Assembly (NCBI GenBank): GCA_951812785.1
Contig: OX638335.1
Location: forward strand, 1,975,712 to 2,039,711
Length of the DNA: 64,000 bases
Source of the DNA: an uncultured Gammaproteobacteria bacterium
GTDB lineage: Bacteria > Pseudomonadota > Gammaproteobacteria > UBA4575
Direction of reading: 5' to 3'
Every line of letters starts with the position of its first letter. The stretch's first letter is position 1. Of this stretch, positions 1-9,122 are shown piece by piece. Both the position numbers and the translations under genes were made by a program. The notes under the pieces were generated by a model. The model saw only the letters and a list, made by a program, of their open reading frames with translations, made no database searches and was not told where the DNA came from.

Positions 1-303
1 AATAGGAACGCCTGTCATGTATTGGAATATGCGCCAAGCTAACACTATCTGTAAGCAGATGAATACACCTAGCATGCCGTACATCACACCATTGTGTAAT
101 GAGGGAATCCCATACAACTCACCGTCTTCGTCAAAGCCTGCACCCGGGGTTTGGGCTTTGGTTAATGTGTCGATAATAATCCCGACACCCAATAGTGCTA
201 CGCCTGTCCATACCCATGGACCGCCCGCTAACACACCAAACATCGCCGCTAATATCAGCAATGGTGCTAAAAAATAACGCACATTAATTAAAATTTTCTT
301 CAT
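1..303 (-). CDS. AlkB/XylM-type membrane hydroxylase, N-terminal part (cut by window edge)
   Basis: The minus strand reads 101 codons from an ATG at 303 to the window edge without a stop. A GGAGG ribosome binding site lies a few bases upstream of that ATG. The protein starts with two likely membrane segments (about residues 8-28 and 31-48) and contains GGPWVWTG and then IIIDTL. This layout recalls the N-terminus of membrane di-iron hydroxylases such as XylM, CymA and AlkB, which oxidise alkanes or the methyl group of aromatics. The histidine boxes that would prove the family lie outside the window. The gene diverges from a MerR-type regulator across a palindrome-rich control region, so joint regulation is likely. 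A fatty-acid desaturase relative remains possible. The family assignment is moderately sure. Confidence 0.6.
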   Translation of the reverse strand, partial: MKKILINVRYFLAPLLILAAMFGVLAGGPWVWTGVALLGVGIIIDTLTKAQTPGAGFDEDGELYGIPSLHNGVMYGMLGVFICLQIVLAWRIFQYMTGVPI

Positions 304-368
304 CCGTACCTCCTTAACAGTCACCACTCAAAGCATGATATAGAATAAGTGCTTAATAGTTGGCGTTA

Positions 369-397
369 ACTATAGCAAAACCATTCCCAATTACCAA
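369..397 (-). promoter_or_regulatory. Sigma70-type promoter of the hydroxylase gene
   Basis: On the minus strand TTGGTA (392-397) is separated by 17 bases from TATAGT (369-374). A TG one base upstream of the -10 gives an extended -10. It points at the hydroxylase start at 303. The -35 hexamer lies inside the 18-bp palindrome 390-407, so a factor bound there would compete with, or contact, RNA polymerase. Confidence 0.6.
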
Positions 398-407
398 TAT
401 TGGTAAT
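390..407. promoter_or_regulatory. 18-bp perfect palindrome over the hydroxylase -35 (putative operator)
   Basis: The arms ATTACCAAT (390-398) and ATTGGTAAT (399-407) are exact reverse complements with no spacer. The site covers the -35 of the leftward promoter. It is probably an operator, either for the adjacent MerR-type regulator or for another factor. Confidence 0.55.
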
Positions 408-417
408 CTTTTGTCTT

Positions 418-439
418 GTACATTCCGATGACAATGTAC
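418..439. promoter_or_regulatory. Inverted repeat GTACATT / AATGTAC (putative regulator site)
   Basis: Arm GTACATT (418-424) and its exact reverse complement AATGTAC (433-439) flank an 8-base spacer. The right arm is shared with the larger nested dyad at 434-476, so the two sites overlap. Confidence 0.5.
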
Positions 440-476
440 TAAAATTGTCCGATATAGTCGGACATAAGAAGTACAT
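434..476. promoter_or_regulatory. Nested 43-bp dyad between the hydroxylase and MerR genes
   Basis: The outer arms ATGTAC (434-439) and GTACAT (471-476) surround the inner arms TGTCCGA (446-452) and TCGGACA (458-464). Both gaps between outer and inner arms are exactly six bases and the central spacer is five, so the whole block is symmetrical. GTACA-like half-sites are, as I recall, typical of the CarH/LitR branch of MerR regulators. The site lies just upstream of the regulator gene at 516, which suggests autoregulation. Confidence 0.55.
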
Positions 477-515
477 AAAGCTGGACAAATACATAACAAA
501 ACGAGCGCAATCAGA

Positions 516-1487
516 ATGGAGACTAATGTCACAAATCCTCAGCACCCTATACAAGTGGTTGCCAGACGCACGGGCTTAACTGCGGATGTCATCCGCGCAT
601 GGGAAAGACGTTATCAAGCAGTCACTCCACAACGCGCAGCCAACAATCGCCGATTGTATTCGGATCTTGATGTCGAAAAGCTCGGTTTATTAAGAAAAGC
701 TACCTCGGCAGGTCGCCGTATAGGTGATATTGCCAATCAAGCCATTGACGAGCTTTACGCATTAGTCGAGAACGACGAATCGGCAGCGGCGCAAGCCCGA
801 AACATTCCTTCAGAGCGTCCAAACACAGGTTCTGTGATGGAACATTTTGAAGAGTGTTTGGATGCCATTAATCATATGCAACCTAGCGCGTTGAAAGCCA
901 GCTTAGTAAAAGCTGCTAATACATTAGGCATTCCATTTTTATTAGAAGACTTACTGCGACCTCTCATTGCTTATGTTAGAGACGAATGTCGACGCGGCAA
1001 CATGCGTCTGTCTCAGGAAAGAATGGCCACTGCTATGGTACGTTCTTATATGTGTACTTTGACCGCTTCCAAAAATGAACACGACTCCAACTATAATTTA
1101 GTTGTGACTACACCGATGGGGCAGTATTACGATTTAATTGCACTACGCATGGCAGTGGCAGCCAATTTATACGGATGGAATTCTATCTACTTAGGCACTG
1201 AGTTACCTGCCGACGAAATAGTCTACGCTTGTGCGCACACTCGAGCCTCTGCTGTCGCATTAGGCATCGCAAGACCTGCTGACGATCCTCATTTACCCAA
1301 TGTGCTGCGTCAAATCAAAGATTCGCTATCAGGAAGAACTACATTGATTGTATGCGGTAACGCTGTATCAGGTTACACTGAGGTTGTAGAAGAAGTTAAC
1401 GCAGTTGTTGTTCAAGCTATGGGTGAATTAAGACTAGAATTAGATCGCCTAAAGCGTCCCATCTCTGCTTTTCTTGAAGACGAATAA
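516..1487 (+). CDS. MerR-family regulator with degenerate B12-binding-like domain
   Basis: 323 residues. Residues about 10-75 form a MerR winged-helix domain, with HPIQVVARRTGLTADVIRAW and then ERRY in the recognition region. From about residue 105 the protein follows the helical cap plus Rossmann layout of CarH/LitR-type cobalamin sensors. The cobalamin contacts look lost. The cap Glu-His pair reads Glu-Arg (SQERMAT), and the GExHExG loop reads GQYYDLI, with Tyr in place of the axial His. If the alignment is right, the protein would not bind adenosylcobalamin as CarH does and may sense something else or act constitutively. It diverges from the hydroxylase gene and is followed 34 bases later by fabA. 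The ATG at 516 has only a weak ribosome binding site. Confidence 0.75.
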   Translation: METNVTNPQHPIQVVARRTGLTADVIRAWERRYQAVTPQRAANNRRLYSDLDVEKLGLLRKATSAGRRIGDIANQAIDELYALVENDESAAAQARNIPSERPNTGSVMEHFEECLDAINHMQPSALKASLVKAANTLGIPFLLEDLLRPLIAYVRDECRRGNMRLSQERMATAMVRSYMCTLTASKNEHDSNYNLVVTTPMGQYYDLIALRMAVAANLYGWNSIYLGTELPADEIVYACAHTRASAVALGIARPADDPHLPNVLRQIKDSLSGRTTLIVCGNAVSGYTEVVEEVNAVVVQAMGELRLELDRLKRPISAFLEDE

Positions 1488-1521
1488 TTAATAATAAATT
1501 TATCAACAAAATAATATCGCT

Positions 1522-2037
1522 ATGACTCGACCCTCTAGTTTCAGTTACGAAGAACTTATCGCTTGTGGCAACGGAGAAATGTTTGGCCCAGGCAATGCTC
1601 AACTTCCAATACCTAACATGTTAATGGTAGACCGTGTAATGACTATTAATGAAGACGGCGGCAACTACAAAAAAGGTAAAATTATTGCCGAACTAGACAT
1701 CAAACCAGAGCTATGGTTCTTTGATTGTCATTTCCCAGGTGACCCAGTGATGCCAGGTTGCTTAGGCCTTGACGCTATGTGGCAGCTAGTTGGATTTTAT
1801 CTAGCCTGGCGCGATAACCCTGGACGAGGACGTGCACTAGGTGTGGGTGAAGTGAAATTCAGCGGGCAAGTATTACCTACTGCTAAAAAAGTTACCTACG
1901 AAATAAATATAAAGAGAATGATCACACGTGGCGTGGCATTGGGTATTGCTGACGGTATTATGTCTGTTGATGAGCGCGAGATTTACCATGCTAAGGATTT
2001 ACGTGTTGGTTTGTTTACTTCTACAGAAGATTTTTAA
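1522..2037 (+). CDS. fabA: 3-hydroxydecanoyl-[ACP] dehydratase/isomerase FabA
   Basis: 171 residues, the usual FabA length. FabA dehydrates 3-hydroxyacyl-ACP and isomerises trans-2-decenoyl-ACP to the cis-3 isomer, which starts unsaturated fatty acid synthesis in the cytosol. The catalytic His sits in [20 protein letters not shown] (about residues 70-90), with the active-site Asp in GLDAMWQ. The gene lies close behind the MerR-type regulator. fabB, often adjacent in other genomes, is not in this window. A fatty-acid desaturase at 43-44 kb is dead, so this anaerobic route may be the main source of unsaturated acyl chains. The identification is secure. Confidence 0.95.
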   Translation: MTRPSSFSYEELIACGNGEMFGPGNAQLPIPNMLMVDRVMTINEDGGNYKKGKIIAELDIKPELWFFDCHFPGDPVMPGCLGLDAMWQLVGFYLAWRDNPGRGRALGVGEVKFSGQVLPTAKKVTYEINIKRMITRGVALGIADGIMSVDEREIYHAKDLRVGLFTSTEDF

Positions 2038-2219
2038 ATAATTATTCACCGCTCTTGTCATTCTGCATAGGCACGAATCCAACTAATATAATTAATAGCT
2101 CACGAGCTATACTTGAAAATCCACAGAAAATAGCGTTACTTTCAGCGCTTCGATAGCATCAGTTAAACAGGCAAGAATCGAGTAATAAGCTTCGTGTAAC
2201 AGCTATGCTCATACCAGTA

Positions 2220-3715
2220 TTAGTAGACGAAACCTGGACCCAGCGGAATCTTTAACCATACCCAGGCAATCAGCAACACCATCCAAGCAATCAAAAAGCC
2301 AATGCTGTACGGCAAGGTCAAACTGATTAACGTTCCTATCCCTGCTTGACGATGATATTTTTGTAACAATGCCAAAACAATAATTATGTATGGATTTAAC
2401 GGTGTAATCACATTCGTTACTGAGTCACCTATACGATAAGCTACCTAGGTTAATTCAGGCACAACACCTGCTTGCATTAACATAGGCACAAATACCGGTG
2501 CCATGAATGCATATTTTGCAGACATAGAACCGATTAAGAGATTGCCCAAACAGGCCAGCAACACGAAGGCAAATAACAAAAAGCCAACATCCAACTGCAA
2601 CGAAGCCAGCCAGCGCTAGCATTTCACCTAAATGCGAATATTTAAACACTGCAATAAACTGTGCTGCAAAAAATGCCAACACAATATACGGCCCAAGATC
2701 AGCAACTGTGTCGCCCATATATTTAGCAAACTGTTTACTGTTTTGAATGGTTTTTGCTTTATAAGCCATAGACAACACCTGGAACAATAAACAACAGAAA
2801 TAACAAAGGAACAGTCACTTCTATCCAACGGGGAAATCGTTTGCCGTCTCCGTGTAAAGGGGCTCCTGGAATATTAACCGCTAACAAAACAACCATGATC
2901 AATAATAAAAAAGTAACGCCTGCCAAAATCACTGCAGCTCTATTCGCATCACATACCTTTACATCCTCAGACATAGCAGAGGGATTTTCATAACTAATAT
3001 TAGCTACACGTGGTGCCACCCACTTTATTGGGACTAACCAACCAGTAAATGTAAGCACAAAAGTCGAAGCAATCATGAACCGCCAATTGCTGGTTACTGC
3101 AACCTGATAATTAGCATCTAAAAACTGTGCGGATGTTTCGGTGAAACCTGCCAACAATGGGTCAATACTAGTAATAAACAAGTTGGCGCCAAATCCGGCT
3201 GAAACGCCTGCGAAACTCGCTACTATTCCCAGTATCGGAGAACGTCCCGTGGCCATAAACAAAATTGCAGCAATGGGTGGCAACACAACATAACCCGCAT
3301 CCAGTGCCATGGAAGACATAATGCCGATAAAGATTATCGCCGGAACTAAATATCGTTGTTTAATTGAGTTTCCCGCTATCACAATTAAAGCAGGCAATAA
3401 TCCACAACGTTCAGCTAAACCGATCCCAAGCATCCCCACAAGAACAATACCCAGGGGCGGAAACTCAATAAAATTTTTAACCAGTGAACTTAGCCACCAC
3501 CAAACTCCCTCATTACTAAATACCGATCGCGCTTGAAGTAATTGCACGGATCCATCTGCACTCGGCTTTTCAATCTGCCAACTGAACCAGACCGCCAACT
3601 CGGCACAAGCAATAATAACCGCTGTATCAATAACAAATAAATACGCAGGGTCTGGCAAGCGATTACCCAGGCGTTCAATACTCGTTAGCCAGCTGTTATC
3701 TAATTTTTCTGCCAT
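2220..3715 (-). pseudogene. abgT: AbgT-family transporter, inactivated
   Basis: The three frames of the minus strand together spell an AbgT-type p-aminobenzoyl-glutamate transporter of about 498 codons, close to the roughly 510 of E. coli AbgT. The first 318 codons (3715-2759) are intact and rich in membrane segments. After IVPGVVYG an extra T in a T-rich stretch shifts the frame (about 2765). A second shift follows EMLALAG (about 2605). In the third segment an in-frame TAG (about 2442) stands where AYRIGD is normally preceded by Gln, consistent with CAG having become TAG. The C-terminus TPLNPYIIIVLALLQKYHRQ ends at 2220. Three independent lesions mean it is not functional. Some members of the family export sulfonamides. 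Confidence 0.85.
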
Positions 3716-3823
3716 TTAAATCTGTAGCTATGTAAAGAATTATGTATAAATTTGATTTAGAAGCTGACAATTAAACGCGAAAAAAGCATTGCTTAAATCG
3801 ACTTAAATTTTATATGAAAACTT

Positions 3824-6472
3824 TTAGTCATCACCAAGACCGCGATCGACTATCTCAAATACATCCCTTGATAAATTAGGCACGGCTTTAATACGCTGAA
3901 GTGATTGCTTCATTAGTTGTTGGCGCCCTGCATCGTACTTCTTCCAATTGATTAAAGGTTTTACTAAACGAGATGCTACTTGAGGATTAATAGCATTCAA
4001 TTCGATAATCTTATCGACCAAGAATGCATATCCCGCCCCATCTTTGGCGTGAAACGCAGTTGGGTTCGCCATTGCAAATACACCAATTAATGCGCGCACT
4101 TTATTTGGGTTCTTAATTGAAAAACTTGGATGATGAAGCAATTCTTTTATTGTTTCTAAAACGCCTGACTTGCGCGAACGAGCCTGCAAAGAAAACCATT
4201 TATCCATCACCAAGGCATCACCTTTCCACCTATCTGCAAATATTGCTAATGCCTCGCTTCTAAATGCTACATCTACATCATTAACTGATTCCAAAGCTGC
4301 CATCGAGTCCGTCATATTATTAGCGCTTTCGAATTGCGCTTTAGCTAATGCTATATATTGATCTTTCCCCAACAGGTTTAAGTACAACAAGCAGATGGAC
4401 GCTAATCGGCGCTTACCTATATCAGTCGCGTTATATTGATAATCACCAACAACGCTGTTTTTCTGATAGATCTCTAGCAGCAAAGGTTCTAATGATGTTG
4501 CAATATTTGTCTGCAACAACTTGCGAGCTTGGTATATTGCATCAACATCTATTGGCTGAATAAAGTCTGCTAAATAAGACTCTTGTGGCAACACCATCAT
4601 TTCTGCTTTAAACGCCGAATCAATTTGATCATCGCTCAACACTACTTCAAGCGCTTTCACATAACGCGACGCGTCGGAAATTTTTGTTTTAGTCTTGACT
4701 GCAATCATCGCATCCAACAACCACTCAGTGGCAAAACGTTGGCCTGCATCCCAACGATTAAATGTGTCGGTATCATTTGCCATCAAAAATACAAAATCAT
4801 CTGCGCTGTATTGGTAATTCAATTTTATTGGTGCAGAAAAATTCTGCAGAAAAGAAGGTGTTGGGTTTTCCTTAATCCCAGTAAATACAAACTGCTGCCG
4901 TATTTGTGTGACGTGTAAAGTCATTTCTTCACCCGAGTCATAACCATCATCTGCCACAGTTAATATCATTGGTTTTCCATTTGAATCAAATAAAGCTGTT
5001 TTTACTGGGATCAAATAGGGCTGAGGTTCTGGCTGCATTTTATTTGTCGGCAACTCTTGTTCAAAGCTAATTGTGTATTCTTGTTTATCTGCATTCCATG
5101 TACTTGAAACATTCAGCGTTGGAGTGCCGCTTTGTGAATACCAGTTTAGAAAATTTCCTAATTCAAAGTTATTAGCTTCTGCCATTGCCGCTGCAAAATC
5201 ATCGGTAGTGACAGCTTGGCCATCATGCTTTTCAAGGTATCGTTTCATGCCTTTCTTGAAACCTTCTTCACCCAATAGGGTTTTGTACATACGCACAACT
5301 TCTGAGCCTTTTTCATAGACGGTAAGCGTGTAGAAATTATTTATCTCCATATAAAACGATGGGCGAATTGGATGTGCCATCGGGCTACCATCTTCGGCAA
5401 ATTGATAGGTACGCAAATAGCATACATCTTGAATTCTTTTAACCGCTCTAGAAGTTACGTCTGAAGTAAATTCTTGGTCACGAAAAACAGTTAACCCCTC
5501 TTTTAAGCTCAATTGAAACCAGTCTCGGCAAGTGACTCGATTTCCTGTCCAGTTATGGAAATACTCATGCGCGATGACACCCTCAATACTCATGTAGTCC
5601 GCGTCGGTTGAAGTTTTAGAACTAGCCAACACACACTTGGAATTAAATACATTCAAGCCTTTGTTTTCCATCGCGCCCATATTAAAGTCATCAACTGCAA
5701 CGATCATGTATGTATCAAGGTCGTACTCAAGATCGAACGTGTCTTCATCCCATTGCATAGCTTTTTTCAGCGATGCAATTGCGTGGTCACATTTATCCGC
5801 ATTGTGCGCTTCTGTATAGATTTCTAGACTAACTTCACGACCACTAGCAGTTTTATATTCATCACGACAGCAAGATAAATCTCCTGCGACCAATGCAAAT
5901 AAATATGATGGCTTAGGATATGGATCATGCCATTGCGCAAAGTGTCGCCCTTCTGCCAACTGACCTTCTGCCATTCGATTACCATTTGAAAGCAGCACCG
6001 GAATTTTCTTTTGATCAGCTTCAATACGTATTGAAAAAATCGCCATCACATCAGGACGATCCAGGTAATAAGTAATTTTTCTAAAACCTTCTGCCTCACA
6101 TTGGGTACAGTAGTTCCCCGAGGAAAGATAAAGGCCTTCCAAGGCGGTATTCTGGGCAGGATCTATCTCCACCAATGTGGACAATACAAATTGGCTAGGC
6201 ACGTTTTGTATAAGCAATGATTCTGTGCTAACCATGTACTCTTGATCAGATAGTTGCTTATCATCAATCTTTACCTCAACTAGCTTAAGCTGCTCACCAT
6301 GCAACTCTAAGCTACTACTTGACGAAACATTCTCATTGGCCTGCACATGCAGCTCAGCATGCACCAAAGTTTTTCCATCAAACAACTCAAAGCGTAAATT
6401 AACCTTATTAATCAAATAATCAGGTTGCTGATAATCTTTTAGGTATATTGCTTTTGGATTGCCTTCTTTCAT
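3824..6472 (-). CDS. pepN: Aminopeptidase N (M1 family)
   Basis: 882 residues, matching gammaproteobacterial PepN. It is a cytosolic zinc exopeptidase that removes N-terminal residues from peptides during general peptide turnover. The substrate-recognition motif GAMENKG lies near residue 265. The zinc site HEYFHNW lies near residue 300, with the third zinc ligand Glu in LKEGLTVFRDQEF downstream. The frame is uninterrupted. Convergent to it is the dead abgT; upstream, trhO starts divergently about 70 bases away, leaving a short shared promoter region. The identification is secure. Confidence 0.95.
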   Translation of the reverse strand: MKEGNPKAIYLKDYQQPDYLINKVNLRFELFDGKTLVHAELHVQANENVSSSSSLELHGEQLKLVEVKIDDKQLSDQEYMVSTESLLIQNVPSQFVLSTLVEIDPAQNTALEGLYLSSGNYCTQCEAEGFRKITYYLDRPDVMAIFSIRIEADQKKIPVLLSNGNRMAEGQLAEGRHFAQWHDPYPKPSYLFALVAGDLSCCRDEYKTASGREVSLEIYTEAHNADKCDHAIASLKKAMQWDEDTFDLEYDLDTYMIVAVDDFNMGAMENKGLNVFNSKCVLASSKTSTDADYMSIEGVIAHEYFHNWTGNRVTCRDWFQLSLKEGLTVFRDQEFTSDVTSRAVKRIQDVCYLRTYQFAEDGSPMAHPIRPSFYMEINNFYTLTVYEKGSEVVRMYKTLLGEEGFKKGMKRYLEKHDGQAVTTDDFAAAMAEANNFELGNFLNWYSQSGTPTLNVSSTWNADKQEYTISFEQELPTNKMQPEPQPYLIPVKTALFDSNGKPMILTVADDGYDSGEEMTLHVTQIRQQFVFTGIKENPTPSFLQNFSAPIKLNYQYSADDFVFLMANDTDTFNRWDAGQRFATEWLLDAMIAVKTKTKISDASRYVKALEVVLSDDQIDSAFKAEMMVLPQESYLADFIQPIDVDAIYQARKLLQTNIATSLEPLLLEIYQKNSVVGDYQYNATDIGKRRLASICLLYLNLLGKDQYIALAKAQFESANNMTDSMAALESVNDVDVAFRSEALAIFADRWKGDALVMDKWFSLQARSRKSGVLETIKELLHHPSFSIKNPNKVRALIGVFAMANPTAFHAKDGAGYAFLVDKIIELNAINPQVASRLVKPLINWKKYDAGRQQLMKQSLQRIKAVPNLSRDVFEIVDRGLGDD

Positions 6473-6543
6473 ATTAATAACTATTTTGATCGTTGAGAAT
6501 TTGAGTTAATATCCGCACAGAAAATATCTATCCGCATAGTGTA

Positions 6544-7374
6544 ATGATAAATTTAAAACCAATATACATAAATATTGCTGGCTATCGCTTCACGCCAATT
6601 GACGATCTTGAAGACACTTTAAGCCAACTCAAAAGCTTGTGTGCTAATTTAGACATCAAAGGCTCTATCTACCTAGCGAGTGAAGGCATCAATATTGGCT
6701 TGTCTGGCAATATTTTAGAGATTCAAACATTTCGCTCCAAACTTAATCAAGATGCGCGCTTTGCTGATATGCGTTTTCACGAACTGTATAGCCAAGAAAG
6801 GCCCTACAGTAAAATGACCGTGAAAACCAAAACTGAGTTGGTCCCCATTGAGGACAACACATTAAAAGTAGGTGATTTTGATCATCAGTACTTACCACCT
6901 TTAGAACTTAAACAGTGGTTAGATAATGGCAAAGATTTTATTTTATTGGATATGCGCAACGCGTTTGAATTTGAACTTGGCACTTTTGACAAGGCGCAAC
7001 AATTAAATTTGAGACGCTTTAGAAAATTGCAAACTAAAGCTAATGAATTAAATAATCTACCAAAAGATAAGCCAATTGTTACTTTTTGCACTGGCGGTAT
7101 TCGTTGTGAAAAAGCAGCCCCCTATCTAGAAAAATTTGGCTTCGATCAAGTCTATCAACTTGAAGGGGGTATCATAGAATATCTGCGCCAAACCAAAGGT
7201 ACACATTGGCACGGCAATTGTTTTGTATTTGATGACCGCGTGTCCATTACCGAAAAACTCGCTCCACAACATTTTGATTTATGCACAGATTGTCAACTAA
7301 TTCTCAAACAGTCTGAAGTAGAGTTTTGCGCATTATGCTTAAGCAACCATACTTCACAAGATGCCACTATTTGA
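6544..7374 (+). CDS. trhO: tRNA uridine(34) 5-hydroxylase TrhO (rhodanese family, YceA type)
   Basis: 276 residues. The N-terminal alpha/beta domain includes GSIYLASEGINIGLSG. The central rhodanese domain carries the active-site Cys in FCTGGIRCEKA (about residues 180-190). The C-terminal tail has paired cysteines (CTDC, CALC) that could bind zinc. E. coli YceA/TrhO hydroxylates uridine 34 of some tRNAs using oxygen, giving ho5U. The gene overlaps tatD by 14 bases, so the two are probably co-translated. Divergent from pepN. Confidence 0.9.
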   Translation: MINLKPIYINIAGYRFTPIDDLEDTLSQLKSLCANLDIKGSIYLASEGINIGLSGNILEIQTFRSKLNQDARFADMRFHELYSQERPYSKMTVKTKTELVPIEDNTLKVGDFDHQYLPPLELKQWLDNGKDFILLDMRNAFEFELGTFDKAQQLNLRRFRKLQTKANELNNLPKDKPIVTFCTGGIRCEKAAPYLEKFGFDQVYQLEGGIIEYLRQTKGTHWHGNCFVFDDRVSITEKLAPQHFDLCTDCQLILKQSEVEFCALCLSNHTSQDATI

Positions 7375-8158
7375 TTTTTGCTTTAACTTCACCAGCGCCA
7401 AGTTTAGAGATGACGAACAGGGATTCTTACACCGCGCATTCGATGCTGGGGTCAGCCACTTTCTGGTGCCTGGCTCCGACCAAGAAGATAGTCAATTTGC
7501 AGTAGAGCTTGCCGAACTATACCAACCAGGCATATATGCTGCCGTAGGGGTACACCCCCATCTGGCAAGAAATTGGCAAGACAACACATTAGCGACTTTA
7601 CGTAGTTTGGCAGAAAGTGAACGTGTTAAGGCTATTGGTGAAGCTGGTTTAGATTTCAATCGAAATTTTTCCAGCCACGAACAACAAGAGTTGGCATTCC
7701 GCCAACAAATAGAATTGGCAATAGAGCTTCAAAAACCTTTGTTTTTACACGAGCGTGATGCCCACGATAAATTTTTCTCCATATTGAGTAATTATAAAAA
7801 CCATATAGGCCCGACAGTAGTACATTGTTTTACTGGTGACGCTCAAGCATTAGAAAATTACTTAAACATGGATTTATACATTGGCATTACTGGATGGATC
7901 TGTGATGAACGACGCGGTGGTCATTTGCATGACCTGGTGAAAGTAATCCCTGAGCATCGTTTGCTGATTGAGACTGATGCCCCCTATCTATTTCCGCGCA
8001 CATTCCAGCCCAGACCTAAGAAAATGACCAATGAGCCGGCATATCTTCCCCATATTGCTGAACATATTGCTTACCATCGTGGGGATAGTATGGAGAGACT
8101 TTGCGATTATACTATGAGCAACTCATTACGCTTCTTAGGCGTTACCGATTTGCAATAA
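7361..8158 (+). CDS. tatD: TatD family metal-dependent hydrolase/nuclease
   Basis: 265 residues, a TIM-barrel metal-dependent DNase. It has the features of true E. coli TatD rather than of its YcfH or YjjV paralogues: the start MPLFDFCFNFTS, VGVHPHLA, GEAGLDFNRNFS, FLHERDAHDKF, VHCFTG, GITGWICDERRG and LLIETDAPYL. E. coli TatD is a 3'-5' exonuclease linked to oxidative DNA damage repair. The start ATG lies inside the end of trhO, and bolA follows 26 bases after the stop. The identification is secure; the physiological role is less so. Confidence 0.9.
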   Translation: MPLFDFCFNFTSAKFRDDEQGFLHRAFDAGVSHFLVPGSDQEDSQFAVELAELYQPGIYAAVGVHPHLARNWQDNTLATLRSLAESERVKAIGEAGLDFNRNFSSHEQQELAFRQQIELAIELQKPLFLHERDAHDKFFSILSNYKNHIGPTVVHCFTGDAQALENYLNMDLYIGITGWICDERRGGHLHDLVKVIPEHRLLIETDAPYLFPRTFQPRPKKMTNEPAYLPHIAEHIAYHRGDSMERLCDYTMSNSLRFLGVTDLQ

Positions 8159-8184
8159 TAATTTCACCGAGACAGTATATTTGT

Positions 8185-8511
8185 ATGAAAATCCAAACCG
8201 CTATTGAAGAGAAAATCAAAGCTTCTTTAACACCTACATATCTGGAAGTACTCAATGAAAGTGGCAAACACAATGTTCCCCCAGGATCAGAGTCACATTT
8301 TAAGGTAACCGTAGTTAGCAATGAGTTTGATGGCAAGGTGTTAATTGCGCGACATCGCATTATCAATAAATTGCTTGCGGAAGAATTAGCAGGCGCTATC
8401 CATGCACTTTCAATACATTCTTTCACGCCATCAGAATGGTCTGACAAGAATGAGCAATCACGCCAATCCCCACCTTGCCTGGGTGGAGCTAAACGCGAAC
8501 TATCAAATTAG
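8185..8511 (+). CDS. bolA: BolA family protein
   Basis: 108 residues from the ATG at 8185. The reading frame extends further upstream into tatD, but the BolA homology begins at MKIQTAIEEKI. Conserved parts are ESGKHNVPPGSESHFKV, the invariant His in ARHRIIN, and HALSIHSFTPSEW. BolA proteins pair with monothiol glutaredoxins in iron-sulfur trafficking and affect morphology and stress responses. The end carries SPPCLGG, as in E. coli BolA. It is probably co-transcribed with trhO and tatD. Confidence 0.92.
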   Translation: MKIQTAIEEKIKASLTPTYLEVLNESGKHNVPPGSESHFKVTVVSNEFDGKVLIARHRIINKLLAEELAGAIHALSIHSFTPSEWSDKNEQSRQSPPCLGGAKRELSN

Positions 8512-8530
8512 TCATTAGCATTTAGTCAAC

Positions 8531-8740
8531 ATGTACACAAATGATGTTCAAGAAGAAGTTGTACGCAGAATTCTAGAGCTGCGCATTGAACACAGAGACT
8601 TAGACGATGCCATTCATGCTTTGTCGCAAGCAGATTATGTAGATCAATTGCAGTTAAAACGTCTCAAAAAACGCAAATTGAATATCAAAGACACCCTACA
8701 AAAACTGGAAAGCGGATTAATACCTGATGTAGACGCTTAA
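8531..8740 (+). CDS. Small DUF465/YdcH-like protein
   Basis: 69 residues, charged and almost wholly helical: RILELRIEHRDLDDAIHAL, then LQLKRLKKRKLNIKDTLQKL. The pattern of a hydrophilic two-helix hairpin with LKKRKL near the C-terminus matches the DUF465 family, whose function is not established. It follows bolA by 19 bases in the same orientation and converges on the gene at 8745. Confidence 0.75.
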   Translation: MYTNDVQEEVVRRILELRIEHRDLDDAIHALSQADYVDQLQLKRLKKRKLNIKDTLQKLESGLIPDVDA

Positions 8741-8744
8741 ACTA

Positions 8745-9122
8745 TTACCCTGCTATTTTCTCTAACGCGGCAGTCATTTTTACGTCATTAACAGGAAATG
8801 CAATTTCCACACTAAACTGAAATTGTTGTCGCAATTTTTCAAGATGATTTTCAAATTCGGCTTCATACAACACCACAAACTCAATTTGTTGGTTTGTTTG
8901 CGCAACAGCAATAATAGATTCAAGACTACTAAGGCGATCTCTAAAAGTATGCTGGTAGTTAAACTCAGCGACAATCACATCAACATTTTTCTTTTTAAGA
9001 AAAGACAAAGCTTTACGCATTGAAGACTTGATGACGACTTCATAGCCATACTGCTGATATAAGTTTCTAAAATCAGGATAACCTCCAAGCTCAATAACAG
9101 CCAATAATAATTTCTTAGTCAA
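8745..9122 (-). CDS. Hypothetical protein, possible receiver-like fold
   Basis: 125 residues with no family I recognise with confidence. The start KKLLLAVIELGG, followed by a helix, VVIK, another helix and DVIVAEFNY, looks like the beta-alpha alternation of a response-regulator receiver. However, no clear phospho-acceptor pocket is visible. It overlaps the upstream Nudix gene by four bases (ATGA type), which indicates translational coupling and a shared role or expression. Confidence 0.55.
   Translation of the reverse strand: MTKKLLLAVIELGGYPDFRNLYQQYGYEVVIKSSMRKALSFLKKKNVDVIVAEFNYQHTFRDRLSSLESIIAVAQTNQQIEFVVLYEAEFENHLEKLRQQFQFSVEIAFPVNDVKMTAALEKIAG

Noticed and set aside
17-277. Open frame on the plus strand at the left edge
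   Set aside because: It is antisense to a frame with a strong ribosome site and membrane-hydroxylase-like sequence on the minus strand. The plus-strand translation is proline- and asparagine-rich and has no start signal.
2095-2110. Palindrome ATAGCTC/GAGCTAT downstream of fabA
   Set aside because: The stem is short and lacks a T-run. It could be a terminator or chance, and there is nothing else to support a role.
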